NCBI GenBank assembly: GCA_902702965.1 | Contig: CACRXP010000729.1 | Location: forward strand, 119,824 to 183,823 | Length of the DNA stretch: 64,000 nt | Source: Spirometra erinaceieuropaei | Lineage: Eukaryota > Platyhelminthes > Cestoda > Diphyllobothriidea > Diphyllobothriidae | Reading direction: 5' to 3' | In this document: positions 24,733-35,014 of the stretch, one piece after another | Position numbering within the stretch: the stretch's first letter is position 1 | Layout of the letters: each line of letters opens with the position of its first letter | Translations under genes and position numbers: made by a program | The notes under the pieces: model-generated | What the model saw: the letters and a program-made list of their open reading frames with translations, nothing else | Told to the model about the DNA's origin: nothing | Database searches by the model: none

Positions 24733-25025
24733 TGTAGATGAAGCACCATACCGTCTACAGCGACCGCTTCCCAACTCTCTGAGCTGAGGTCATGGTAGAT
24801 AATACACCAGGTTTCTACAGCGACCGCTTTTCAACTGTCCGAACGGATGGTAGTGTAGACAAAGCACCAGACCGACCACAGCGGTCGTTTCTCACCTCTC
24901 TGAGCTGAGGTCAGGAGAAACAACAAACCGAAATAAGTGTCGGATTAACACCTGCTTAGATGTGTAGTAGGTATTCTTTCTGGGCCTCAGATGCTTGGGA
25001 CCCACACCCGATCGTTACCTGCTAA
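24733..25025 (+). repeat. Repeat B: three ~62-bp tandem units plus a shared tail
   Basis: The units start at about 24733, 24796 and 24856. Each contains a form of gtagataa-gcaccag, tctacagcgaccgcttctca and ctctctgagctgaggtca. The tail from 24917 (aaccgaaataagtgtcgga, cagatgcttggga, cccgatcgttacct) also occurs after the single unit at 9674. The array lies between the RT and finger remnants of a LINE. Confidence 0.75.
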
Positions 25026-25384
25026 TGTTTTCCCGAAAGACAGGAACGTCCCAATTGGTGAGGTTAGTGGAGGAGTTAATGATGGCTTGGTGTGTAATGC
25101 GAGGTAGGCTGGTCTTGTTGCCATTGCACTGGATCCCCTGACATCAAATGAGACCGGTCCATGGTATTCGTGGATACTGGAAACACCGGGTCGTTCCAGT
25201 ATCTCAATGTCCGAGATTCCTTCCTGTCATTTCACCTTCAGTATTCTTCGCAGGCAGATGAGGTGAAAATTGTTGGGTTGACTTGCTTGACCTTCGCTAA
25301 CAGTCCATTTTTCTTCCTGTACAAAAACGATAACAGGACAGCAGTCCTGTATATCTAATAGAAGCGAAGAGGTGAGTTCCAGGA

Positions 25385-25565
25385 AGAAGTCGCGAAGGAG
25401 ACACGATCGCTGGAACAAGAGCTTTATTAGCCTGACATTTTAGATTCTCATTCGAATCCATCATCAGAGACAGGGTTAGATAAGGGTGAGATTCGAGTTA
25501 GAGTCCGAAACGTCAGGCTAATAAAGCTCTTTTTCCAGCGATCGCGTCTCCTTCTTCGAGTCCTG
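25385..25565. mobile_element. Inverted pair of hammerhead-ribozyme-like repeats (Penelope-type terminal repeat)
   Basis: The left arm (about 25388-25440) and right arm (about 25513-25562) are near-perfect reverse complements sharing gtcaggctaataaagctct, ccagcgatcg and gtctccttc. Next to each arm is a hammerhead half. On the minus strand GUCU-CUGAUGA (25461-25471) is followed by a GGAUUC/GAAUCU hairpin and then AAAAUGUC-AGGC, with G12 lost. On the plus strand a GAUUC/GAGUC hairpin leads to an intact GAAACGUC-AGGC, but the CUGAUGA half is eroded. Penelope-like elements are known to carry such minimal type I hammerheads in their terminal repeats, so this looks like two such repeats joined head to head. 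Confidence 0.65.
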
Positions 25566-25870
25566 CGTATCCTCAGTTTGGTGTTGGTTAGAAGGCCACG
25601 AGGGTTCCAGGCGAAGCGCTTAAGTCGGCCGATAGCCTGACTGATTCTGGAGATCCGACTTGCGATTTTATGTTTTTTGAAAAAGTACTTGGAACGTACG
25701 TAAATGTCTTCACTGCTGTGAGATGAGTACCACAGACATTATCATGGAATTCATTGTAGTCAACGTTTGGCGTCGGTTGGTGCGTAACCACTATGTTCTC
25801 TATGCTAATGATCAGTCCAAAGTTGGAACAGTCGGAAGCGAGGGGGTTAGAACCCCGCCGCATGTCCTAA

Positions 25871-28504
25871 GTAACCCACATTGTGTGAAAGTGATGGCGA
25901 ATATAACTTGAGGCCAAAATATTCGGGGCCGCAAAATCGGTGTAATCTTCCAAAGTTTTCAAGTTCCTATGCATGCGTTTAACTTCGAGAGACAAAAAAA
26001 TGCAACTTAAAACATATGATAGCGAGACAGGATGATGTCAACATCTACCAAGGAAGTCTGAGTTGGCAGCCTAGGCGCATTATGACTAAGCGAGCGCTGT
26101 CGTTTAGCATGTGCAACCATCAATCCAAAACCACTACTTTTAGAACTAGAGAGTAGATAAATCAATAGGACTGTTGGACTTGAAAAGTTATGCCTTGGTT
26201 TTATTCGCTCTTATGTTGAATGCTCCTCCACGACCACGACAGCATCTCTCGCCGCAAAACGTTCTCGATCCCGACCCTGACGATGCCGAGGACACCGCCC
26301 TGTTTGGGAATTTATTCGAGTGAACGCAACCCACATTCAACCACATTGTCGTCGTTGTCCGCAACTTATTCCCGATCGGAAAGCCAGAGAGCCAAGTCTA
26401 CTGGACCACTCCACACCTCAGAAGTCTCCCCTTCTGGATTTTAAGACGCTCAAGTTCTTTTTAGAGATTGGTTATCTGGTATCCCCGACGAGCCAAGGTC
26501 GGATGAGGATGACATGTCGTTCCCAACTCCAATGCTGTAGAAATATAGGGGGGGGGGGCAGCGGAAAGCCTCGCACGTGGCGTGACTGTCATCGTCACTT
26601 AACTGGTGTAGATGTGCTGCCATGTGACGCAAAAAAATGACAAACGAGCCAAAACGAGCTGTCTGGAAATATCCACAGTGTCCCCAGCACTGATTATTCT
26701 TGCATTTTTAAAGGTTAAACGGACCGACGAATGGTTACCAGGTTGCCCAAGCACAAAGAGGACGTTAGAAGGGGAGACTGATTAACCATTGCCTTCCCAC
26801 AAAGGAGGAAAACCACAATTTGAATCACTGCCACGGCAACTGGACGAACCTAGGTAAGGGCCACAGGAGCAAGAATCGAGATATACTTCGTCATGAGTTG
26901 AATAACTGCGTCGAACAGCCACCACATTTAACTTGTTCTCGCATCTCTTACACAACACGAACCCTTTTCCGGTCCAGTCAATGTTTGAAAAACATTCCGT
27001 GTTCTTTTAGCCTGTCCTGCTTATCCCTTAAAGACCTTAACATCTCATGTCCACCATGTTATGCGTATTTAAACCCAACTAGAAGCTAAACAGGAGGTAG
27101 CTGAACCTGATGCCTTCATTAAACCCTATTTCATTCAAGATTGTGCAAAGGCGCCCTGACGTTAGACTCACTTTAAACCCCACTTGGATTTAACTAGACA
27201 AGTTGGCCTTGTCGATCCCGGCAAATAAAGCTCGACTCCCTCTCCAGCCTAATTTTGATCGGGCAGTTTCGTTGACAACTTGACTGCTACCAATCTTAAT
27301 GCTTTGCCAGTGAGTCACCTCTTCGCACTGTTCCCCTCTCTATCCTCCTCGATTACTGCAAGCAGTTGTGTAGCATGGTGGATGCGGTGAATATGAAATG
27401 AAAACCATGTGAACTCGTAACTACAAACAAGGTGCAAATACAGATATTCGTTCTCCGTGTCTCTCTTGCTGTATTCCTGCTTACCTGCTGAGCTTCGAGA
27501 CAACGTAGAAGTTAACGAAATTTGAATGCAGTCGGATCATCAAATGCCACTTTCGGTTCGGCAAAGAACGGCCTTAGCGTCAAAGGAGCCCGTAATTCAA
27601 GCCCTTCTCTGAGATCTTTTGGAATGTGCGAGGAGGTAGTAAAACCTAGCATATACTTTGTCACATCCAAAGGTCTATGAATCTACAAGTGACCAAACAG
27701 ACCTACTGACAAGAGTATTGCACGACGTTAGATCGTATTAAGAGGCTTAATAAAGTCGGTCTGGGATAGTCCGCTTCGACTCTCTCAGCCCAGCTGCAAG
27801 GAACTTTAATGTTTGGAGGGCGTTATACTTTAATCCTATTCCTCAGGTTCTGAAAGGCACGAACCAGCAGTTGCTTACCATACTATTCAAAAGTGTGTAC
27901 AGAAACATGAGTGCCGTTTCCACCACAGTCGCAAAGTCCGGAATACGTGAGTCAGGAGAGCAAAACACGGAGCTTATTTCTGGGCAGAGGAGAGGTAACA
28001 ATGAAAAAACTGCCAGTCTGATCTGCTGTTCGACAATATAAATAAACGCACATATGTGCTGCGCACGAAACAGTCCTTTGCGTTTTCTTTCGAACTAGAG
28101 GCGTCAAATTCGCACAGGTAAAAGACTGGCAATGCCGTTTTGACCGACGATCTGTAGTTCAGTGGCTGCCATCTACGTTAAGGTGAAAAAAACACCACCA
28201 GCATGTGGATAGTTGCGCCTATCCGGCCAGGGGGATGGGGCCGCGACCCACTGCCGGCTGATGTACATTTAATACGAGAGGTTCAGTGTCTGTCCATGCA
28301 TCCATTTGTCCATCGTCTAAATTATAAGCGTTTGCACAAAGTTTGGATAGAAATAAGCAAGTCTGACACAACTTTGTTCTGAAGTAGGTAGAACGCCTAA
28401 GACTACTCGGGGCGTGAGCGTCCAACATAACAGCCCAGCCAGCGGATTCTGACGATTTCCACCATGTACCCCATGGCGGGGTGAGCACAGGAACGATAAC
28501 TCAC
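25871..28504. other. Unassigned region with a possible gene remnant
   Basis: Around 26213-26530 (plus) three frames in turn give protein-like text: MLNAPPRPRQHLSPQNVLDP, then LDHSTPQKSPLLDFKTLKFF, then DWLSGIPDEPRSDEDDMSFP ending in a stop. This would fit a frameshifted pseudogene or an exon with errors, but I cannot name the family. The rest of the stretch shows nothing recognisable. Confidence 0.3.
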
Positions 28505-28690
28505 CGGTGAAATAATTTATAATGATAGCGGACTTGGGCCCCATCTACCACACTCTCTCCTTCTCTCCCCACATGGGCTCAGTGCCAAGACAAAGTCAAG
28601 TGAACCGGACAATGGATGGGACGCCGGTGGCTTGCATGTCGTAAACCTCGCCTAGGCGGGCCGCCAATCAAACGAATTCTGTTTTGCTGA
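28505..28690 (+). repeat. Repeat A fragment
   Basis: The block taatgatagcggacttgg, cactctctccttctctccc, gtgccaagacaaagtcaag, then ggtggcttgcatg matches the first third of repeat A at 13590-13700. Confidence 0.6.
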
Positions 28691-30255
28691 TTATTTTGAC
28701 GCTACTCAAGTTAATTTCAGTAAAACCGTTTCCCATCCTTGTCGAATATACTAGCATAAACATGCAACCCGCCCGTTAGTCGCGTAAGTTGAGTCAACAG
28801 AGCAAATATCCTTCGTTCCCCTCTCAATCCTTCTATCTCTCTATCTGAGTGGTCTCCGGCCAAAGTGGTTGTGGCTTCGAATAACGTCTAATGGGGGATT
28901 CCCAGGAAGATGTGGGTAATAGGTAGGAATAACAGTGTAACTGCACGTTTTTTCCTGCAGTGCCCCTACTTCGGGTGCCTGCTGCAACACTGTGCATCCC
29001 GCAGATCCCAGTGGCAGTCAGGTCTTCGGCCGACCAACCTCAAGGCCGATGTCGATATGCCCTCGCTCAAGACGCTCTGACAAATGCTCTGTGGGCGCCA
29101 GGTGTGTGCCCTCGCCCGGCTGCCAACCTGCTCCAGCCTATTCTCCACCCGCTCTCTCTACTGAAATCAAACTTCACTTTCTATTCAGGACCGAGCCTGG
29201 TGGTTGTGGTGGCTAGTCTGTCCATGACTCAAGCTGCCGCGTGACACCTCCCCCTTCCCATATCCCAAATCATAAAAAAATGAAGTCATCCAAGGAGTAA
29301 AAACCATATGCGAATGGGGGAAGCTGGTCGCTTGACCACTCGTCCGAGCAAGTAACGACTCGGGCTTGTTCTACCGAAACTGTAACAATGTGGAGGACGG
29401 TTTGAAGGAGGAAATACTTTGTTACGATCGGGGTACTGATTTGCTACGCAGGAACATTAAGGTCACATCTCGCTATCTCCCAACAATTAGTTTCCACAGA
29501 AAGAGCGCAGAGCAGAGCCCCCGATGAAAGTCAAAGACGAGACAGTCTGACATCTCTTACTACAGATAGTTAAACAGTGCGTTAAGGTCAGATTAGTCGG
29601 GCACTGTTTGCCGCCATTAGAAAACACGAGGGGAATCTAAATCGAACCCCAAGCGCACAAGAAAATGGCCACATTCCGCGCCGCATGTAGGTCATGATGG
29701 GTTATTTAGGACAGGAAGTCCGACCAGTTACTTTCAAGACTTTTAACTCCTGACTGCATGTGTCGTCCCGAGGTCTTCCATATCTCTTACACGACACTGG
29801 AGAAATAAAGAGTAGGCTTCCAGGGACTGTCCAATTCAATCTTAGGCAATCACAAAAAGGACCAACGACGGAATGGCTAGTGGAAAAAAATACTCCGATT
29901 AGACCAGATCCTAGCATTGACGACTCTATCTGCATAAGCAATTAGACGAACTCATTTGGCCGTACGCTCTTGGGTCCAACCAACGAGCGCCAATCTCTTG
30001 TGAAAGCAATAGGTGCTGTTTGCAGGTACCCGGAGCGACCTTGGGAGCCAGCTCCAAGCAGTGACATCGGAACCACTGATGTGCACTGAGGAGGCATCTT
30101 ATCAAATCCTCGGAGGGAGCAGTGGTTGGGCAAAAGGGAGCCGAGGCGTTAAAAAAAGGTAGTACCATTCGCTATATACAAAGGGAACCCAATATTCAGG
30201 TACGAAAGTCGGGGTTGAGATAAGGGGACCGGCCGAGGAGAACGGCCACGGCAGA
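28691..30255. other. Intergenic stretch with a candidate exon at 28960-29241
   Basis: A strong acceptor-like sequence (ttttttcctgcag, ending 28959, plus strand) precedes a GC-rich segment open in two frames for 75-94 codons. One frame ends after NLKADVDMPSLKTL. No upstream partner exon or family was recognised, so this may be chance. MRPL11's 3' UTR should lie within about 29900-30255 (minus); no clear AATAAA was seen there. Confidence 0.3.
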
Positions 30256-33200
30256 TCAAGAGACTCGCATAAGTTTAGCCTGTTTCTTCTCCTCGAGGGC
30301 CTTTTTACGGGCAGCCACGTCGATATCGCGTTGTTTGAGGAACTCTGCGTAGGCCTCTGGCGAGTGGTCGACACTGCCGCTCTCGAGCTCTTCTCTTGAA
30401 ATGATTTGGATGCCAAGTCGGTGGGCGGTGCTAATCAGATCGATGCAAATGGACTTCAGCGGAACCGTCTCCAAGGCGGCGTCCTGCTTCTTCAAGCAGG
30501 CGATCTCATAGATGTGTTTCAGAGTCAGCCGGCCAGCCACTTCGGTTCCTAGGAGTGCAAAAGAGCATGGCTTTCACGAAGGGAATCGGCCAGGAATATT
30601 ATAGTTAATTTGGATCGACCGAGTGCCTGGAAATATAGCTCTCCTCCAGCACTAGCTCATAACCTGGCAGGCTGATAAGCCAAACGACGCTGGTGTCATA
30701 ATATCATACGGCCTAAGAGACGGGTGCATGGGCCAGTCAAACACAGACGCTGGCGCATTAACCGACAGATCTTGGGACCACAACGCGCACGTTAAACGCA
30801 CAAGGTAAACAAGGGGATCCTGGAAGAGAAAGAGGAATAAGTCCATCGCCGTCGATTTGTGATTGAAAGCTTTTCCACGGATCACGGAACCGAGCAAACG
30901 GCGGTATCCCAATCAAAACTGGGAATTGAGGACAAGGAAAGCCACTTCACCAGACTGCTGCAGCAAAACAACAGACAGGAGGCAGCACAGTGCGAAGAAC
31001 AGTCAGGTGGCCGGATATCTATTGATTATACGATCGAAGTCGAGTCTTTATCCTGTGGATCGAATAGAACTAATTTTATGCCATTTGTTGATATCATGAC
31101 CTAGATATCATAGGCGCTTAGATAACGACTGAGACTTAAACGCCAAGTTGCGTGCCAGCCGACTTAAATTATCGATCTTTGTGGTGGGACACGTCTAAAA
31201 AACCAGGTCAGTCTTCCAGAGGCTTGGCGACGCGCAAAAATGAATCTCATAGAACTGCCCGCTTACGTAATAAATATGCCCCTTATCACAGCGATACGTC
31301 AGGATAACCTCCCGTACGTAGTCGCTGCACTAGAGAAGTTCCCCTGCCTGGCATCCTCCCTTTTCTACACTGTCGACGAGAAGCAAGTACTGGGCCTCTT
31401 CAAGGGCCTCCTCCAGCCACCCACTGCCCTTCTTTTGACACCCTTTGGATACGCATTTCTTTTTGGCAGCAAACAGGTCCTCAAACATCTACTGACCAAC
31501 ACAAACACCAGTCAACAGACCTGCTTCGTTGCCGACTGTCTGGACCCCGAAAAACGGTGGCGAAAGCGACATCGCATCCTGGAGATTCCTCCCCTGGCAC
31601 TTCGCGTGCCGCTGGCCGAAACCTACCGTCCACTGATGCTAAACAAATTCAACTTTGACAATCCGCACCAAATAAATTGTCGGGTTTTCGCCGGAACGTG
31701 TATGAAAATGTCAAAAATTGTGGCAGACAGCGCCTGGGAGATGATCTGGGCTGTTTGGCCGCCAGCTAAGGACGCTAACGTTCTGGTCGAATTCACCGCA
31801 GTTCTGTTAAATTCCGGTTGTAATGCCAAACAACTTGTCCGGCGGATAAATTTCGAGAAGGTTTTCAATAGCTGCAAGCCTGCGGTGACGAACCCAGCCA
31901 ATTTTGTGAGCTTCCTCTATCTCCTCATGTTTCACGGAGCTGACTTGCAGGACACCACAGTGCTCGCAAACTTCCTCAATGCGATAGTCTACCTCACCTC
32001 ATTAGGGACCCAGGAGATGCATATACTCAAAGGTCTGTTTATTGCGGTGTTCAACTTGTCAAACGACTGCAGAGACTATCCCACCGTCGTCGGTATCATC
32101 AAAAGGGCCCTGAAGATTGACAAGTTATCCCGAACTGCACACCGGTCGCTCAAGTTTATGTGCATACGCAGGATACGTAGGCTAATTGATGGAGCGGGAT
32201 TCTTTCGCACCATCTCAAAAATGAACATTGATAAGGAGTGCAAATACGCCCTCTTAACTGGCATTCCTACAATCAAAGCTAGTGATGGGGATGCCGTTCA
32301 ACAGTTAGTGGAGGGTCTTTCAGAGAACATACAGGCTGCATAACATGCTCCGTTCAGAAACAAATGGGTGCAAGAAAAAATACAAAAATTCTGCCGCAGG
32401 TCAGTACTGACAGTAATAACATGAGGGAGAGTGTGATTCACAGGTTGGCAAAACACGGTTGGGGAATATAGGCAAAGACGACGGCGACAACCACCAACTG
32501 ACAAAGACCTTCTAGTTTGCATAAGTCTGCTGACGTGCAAGGTCTAATACATGAAATAATTAGGTCCATAGGGCGGAGAAGGCAACACTGCACATGACCG
32601 CAGACTGTACCAACGAATGTCAACTTAGTTAAGGGATTCCTGACATCTACAGTGTGCACCAAAACCCCTGAATCATACATTCAAACAGGCAACAATACAG
32701 ATTAGCAAAGGATAAAATTCCGGGTCCACACGTACTCCGAGGCAAACTGCCTTTTGGGCGGGAATATTTCTCACCATAGTAATAGAAAAGTAGCTACAGT
32801 AGTAGAACTTTGTGTACTGACTGACAATGCTTGTATAAATTCAATTGCATAACCCAGAAGGGTCACAAAATTATTCCACTTATGTACTCATTCTGTCTGA
32901 AATAATGTACAAAAACCTCCTAATCGACGGATGTGGGGTTGAAAACCTATGCAAACGTCTAGAAACTATACCTTTGGGTTTTCTAAACAACATGTAGTGA
33001 TTTTACTGGGAGCAAGTTCATATAACTCTTCATGCCCTCATAAGGAGGCGAACTGATTTCACAAGACTTCAAAATACACATGGATTTCATTGCAAGTTTG
33101 GTAAGTAGCATTCATAGAGGATATTAGACTTTATGAATAATCAAGTGGGTTCTAAGAATTCGAGGAATCACGAAATCTTTCAAAACTGGAATACCTCCAT

Positions 33201-34798
33201 TTTTCGAGTGCAGACTCTAGGAAGGAAGCCATTCCCCGTGGAATTAGTGCAGCAAATACAAGTTGTTGAAGCACGGAAAGCCAACGATGAAATGCAAATT
33301 ACTGAACTAGTCTTTCTTGAGTGGGACTCATTTCGACCAAAAGTCTGCACGCGTCACTGTGTGGATTAATTTGAGGTAATATTATATGCAACCTCCATGA
33401 TCTAATTGTTTCTATGCAAACAAATATTTAGAGAGTTTAGTCGCTGGCTCGTAAGATCGGCACAGAATGGATACAAGTAAGAGAATAGCCAAGGGCAAGG
33501 TAGCCCCTCCTCAGAAACTGCTCTACCTTTGCATCCACCTTCGAATTGAGGGGTTACGGAGAACCATCTCTCCACTGAAACGCCCTGCGAAATTGCCATC
33601 GGGTGAGCTGCAATCTAGCTGACTGTTGGCATGCAAGAGAACTGTGGTCAGCGCACTCAGACACTAAAAGAAGCAGATTCCTGTCCCAACAACAGCAAGG
33701 TTTACGTAGGCTACCGGTCGCTGATGACGACCTATCGGATTCATTTATTAGTACTGACAACCGAAATATGAATTTTGGAATTCGGCGATCCTTAGGCGCA
33801 TAGACAAAGGACAAGCCGTTGATGCACATGGCAAACATACGAACACGAGGCAAGGCATTGTAACCAGTTCTCCCCCCCCCCGCTCCTCGAGTACTACAAG
33901 CGGCCTTGCGTCGAATCCCAGGGGGAGGGGTTAGGGTTGGGGTTAGTGTCAGGAGAGTTAGGGCCAAAATTAGGACACGAGAATAGGTGCCCTTGGAATT
34001 TAGGGCAGGACCACTTGCAATACGAGGAGTGAGTGCTTATTCCGTGTCCAACCCATACACATTAGCAAATTGTCGGCTAGCGCTGCAAGTGCATGTTCTT
34101 CAGACCGGCAGTTAAATGGATGTTGATTGAGACATTACTTCAAGAATAGCCCTTCTTCAATCGGTCTTCAGTAGTTACTCCTGAGGAGTACTGGGATACT
34201 GGGGCTAGAAAACCAAGCGGACACCGCTATATTGAGTGATTAGTAGTCGAAAATGGCATTATTAGGGCGGATGCAGTACAGCACAGGAGGAATTGTCCCG
34301 CAACAAACGTCCCACTTTGTTTTAGTAACTGCCTTCACATGCCAGTATAAGGAAGGATGAGCACTAAGGCCTGTAAGACAGCGACCTACCCGGGTTAGCT
34401 GCACCTTTTTTGCAGCCTGCAGCCAAGCGGAGCAAGTAAAAAGACGGAGGGTGTGACATTTGCAAATTGTAGGATCGATCCGGCTAAAGGCGGTAGCTTT
34501 GGATGTAGAAGGAATCGGCTTACATTTATATGAACAAAGCAAGGCACCGGTACGCCCTCTTTAATATGTTTTGTACGCTCATTAAAGTCCTTGCAAAAGT
34601 TGGCGATATTAATGTTCCGCTGGAAAGAGAAAGGGGGTAAGAGAGACACAAACTTACCTTGCCGAGTTGGGGTCCCAGGGGCGGAGCCGGCTTCGCCTGC
34701 TGCGCGGGAATAAACATGCGCATGAAAGGTGGATGCTTAGACATGTCCACCGCAGCTTTGGCCTTCTTCCCCATCTTTGTAGCCGCTCTTGCGGCCAT
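30256..34798 (-). CDS. MRPL11: Mitochondrial large-subunit ribosomal protein uL11m
   Basis: Four exons: 34798-34658, 34619-34554, 34518-34386 and 30548-30256, giving 210 residues (the human protein has about 190). The L11 N-terminal domain shows FMRMFIPAQQAKPAPPLGP and NINIANFCKDFNERTKHIKE; the C-terminal RNA-binding domain shows TEVAGRLTLKHIYEIACLKK and LISTAHRLGIQIIS. uL11m forms part of the GTPase-associated stalk base of the mitoribosome. The N-terminus is Ala/Lys-rich, as expected for import. Introns 1 and 2 are only 38 and 35 nt; intron 3 is 3.8 kb and hosts a gene on the opposite strand. Junctions are phase-consistent: exon 3 ends GTA G, completed by GA of exon 4. Exon 3 is divergent (SRIDPT...AWLQAAKKVQLTR) but collinear. 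TTGCAG lies ten bases before the ATG and could be a splice acceptor. Confidence 0.9.
30549..31239 (-). other. MRPL11 intron 3, portion left of the nested gene
   Basis: It begins with the acceptor CACTCCTAG (ending 30549 on the minus strand). On the plus strand the last 60 bases before 31240 contain gtcagtcttccag, a pyrimidine-rich acceptor-like site that may serve the nested gene's 5' end. No repeat was recognised. Confidence 0.5.
31240..32343 (+). CDS. Intronless SOCS-box-like protein nested in MRPL11 intron 3
   Basis: An uninterrupted 367-codon frame opens at ATG 31240 in the context gcaaaaatga and stops at 32343. Residues about 299-339 resemble a SOCS box: AHRSLKFMCIRRIRRLI (BC-box-like Leu/Cys pattern), then a spacer and CKYALL. 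SOCS boxes recruit Elongin B/C and a cullin to make ubiquitin ligases. The upstream part is helical with weak ankyrin-like stretches (PLITAIRQDNLPYVVAALEK, residues 14-33; FLFGSKQVLKHLLTNT near 75-90), as in ASB proteins, but it has no strict repeat consensus. It is on the strand opposite its host. A single long exon among finely split neighbours suggests an old retrocopy or a lineage-specific intronless family. The open reading is certain; the SOCS-box call is likely and the ankyrin similarity weak. Confidence 0.8.
   Translation: MNLIELPAYVINMPLITAIRQDNLPYVVAALEKFPCLASSLFYTVDEKQVLGLFKGLLQPPTALLLTPFGYAFLFGSKQVLKHLLTNTNTSQQTCFVADCLDPEKRWRKRHRILEIPPLALRVPLAETYRPLMLNKFNFDNPHQINCRVFAGTCMKMSKIVADSAWEMIWAVWPPAKDANVLVEFTAVLLNSGCNAKQLVRRINFEKVFNSCKPAVTNPANFVSFLYLLMFHGADLQDTTVLANFLNAIVYLTSLGTQEMHILKGLFIAVFNLSNDCRDYPTVVGIIKRALKIDKLSRTAHRSLKFMCIRRIRRLIDGAGFFRTISKMNIDKECKYALLTGIPTIKASDGDAVQQLVEGLSENIQAA
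32344..34385 (-). other. MRPL11 intron 3, portion right of the nested gene
   Basis: It begins (minus strand) with donor GTCGCT at 34385. Around 33914-33970 the plus strand has gggttagggttggggttag, a short telomere-like run. The frames at 33133-33369 (plus) and 33554-33967 (minus) carry no recognisable motif. Confidence 0.5.
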
Positions 34799-35014
34799 AG
34801 CACAGCTGCAATATGCGTTAAAAGGAAGAATGTAAGGACAGGGATAACACGATTATCTGAACTGTCAAAGGAGACGAAAACAACCAAAATATACGATGGT
34901 TCCGATCAGATATTAGCATGTTGAGGGCTTTCAGACCAACAGTCAACGACGATTTGGTTTGCAGACATTACAACCGTTTTCGGGTTGGTTTGTAGACACT
35001 CGTTAGGGGAATTT
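34799..35014 (-). other. Short spacer between two same-strand genes
   Basis: Only about 215 bases separate the stop of the 35-38.9 kb gene from the MRPL11 ATG. The minus strand carries ATATTGCAG shortly before the ATG. No promoter motif was recognised. The spacing would suit either a compact bidirectionally closed promoter or a trans-spliced operon. Confidence 0.45.

Larger units (their letters stand above)
23620..25870 (-). mobile_element. C2H2-finger LINE fragment, interrupted by two other repeats
   Basis: On the minus strand, 25863-25590 encodes an RT C-terminal segment (CSNFGLIISIENIVVTHQP, then VRLSADLSASPGTL). The same region resumes at about 25340-25160 (NNFHLICLRRILKV, ISDIEILERPGVSSIH). 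Between them sits the inverted hammerhead-like element (25385-25565), inserted just after the KLKM-like position. Downstream come the 62-bp tandem array (24733-25025), degenerate finger sequence (24720-24350) and repeat A in reverse complement (24350-23620). The module order matches the LINE at 13505-15960. Confidence 0.7.
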
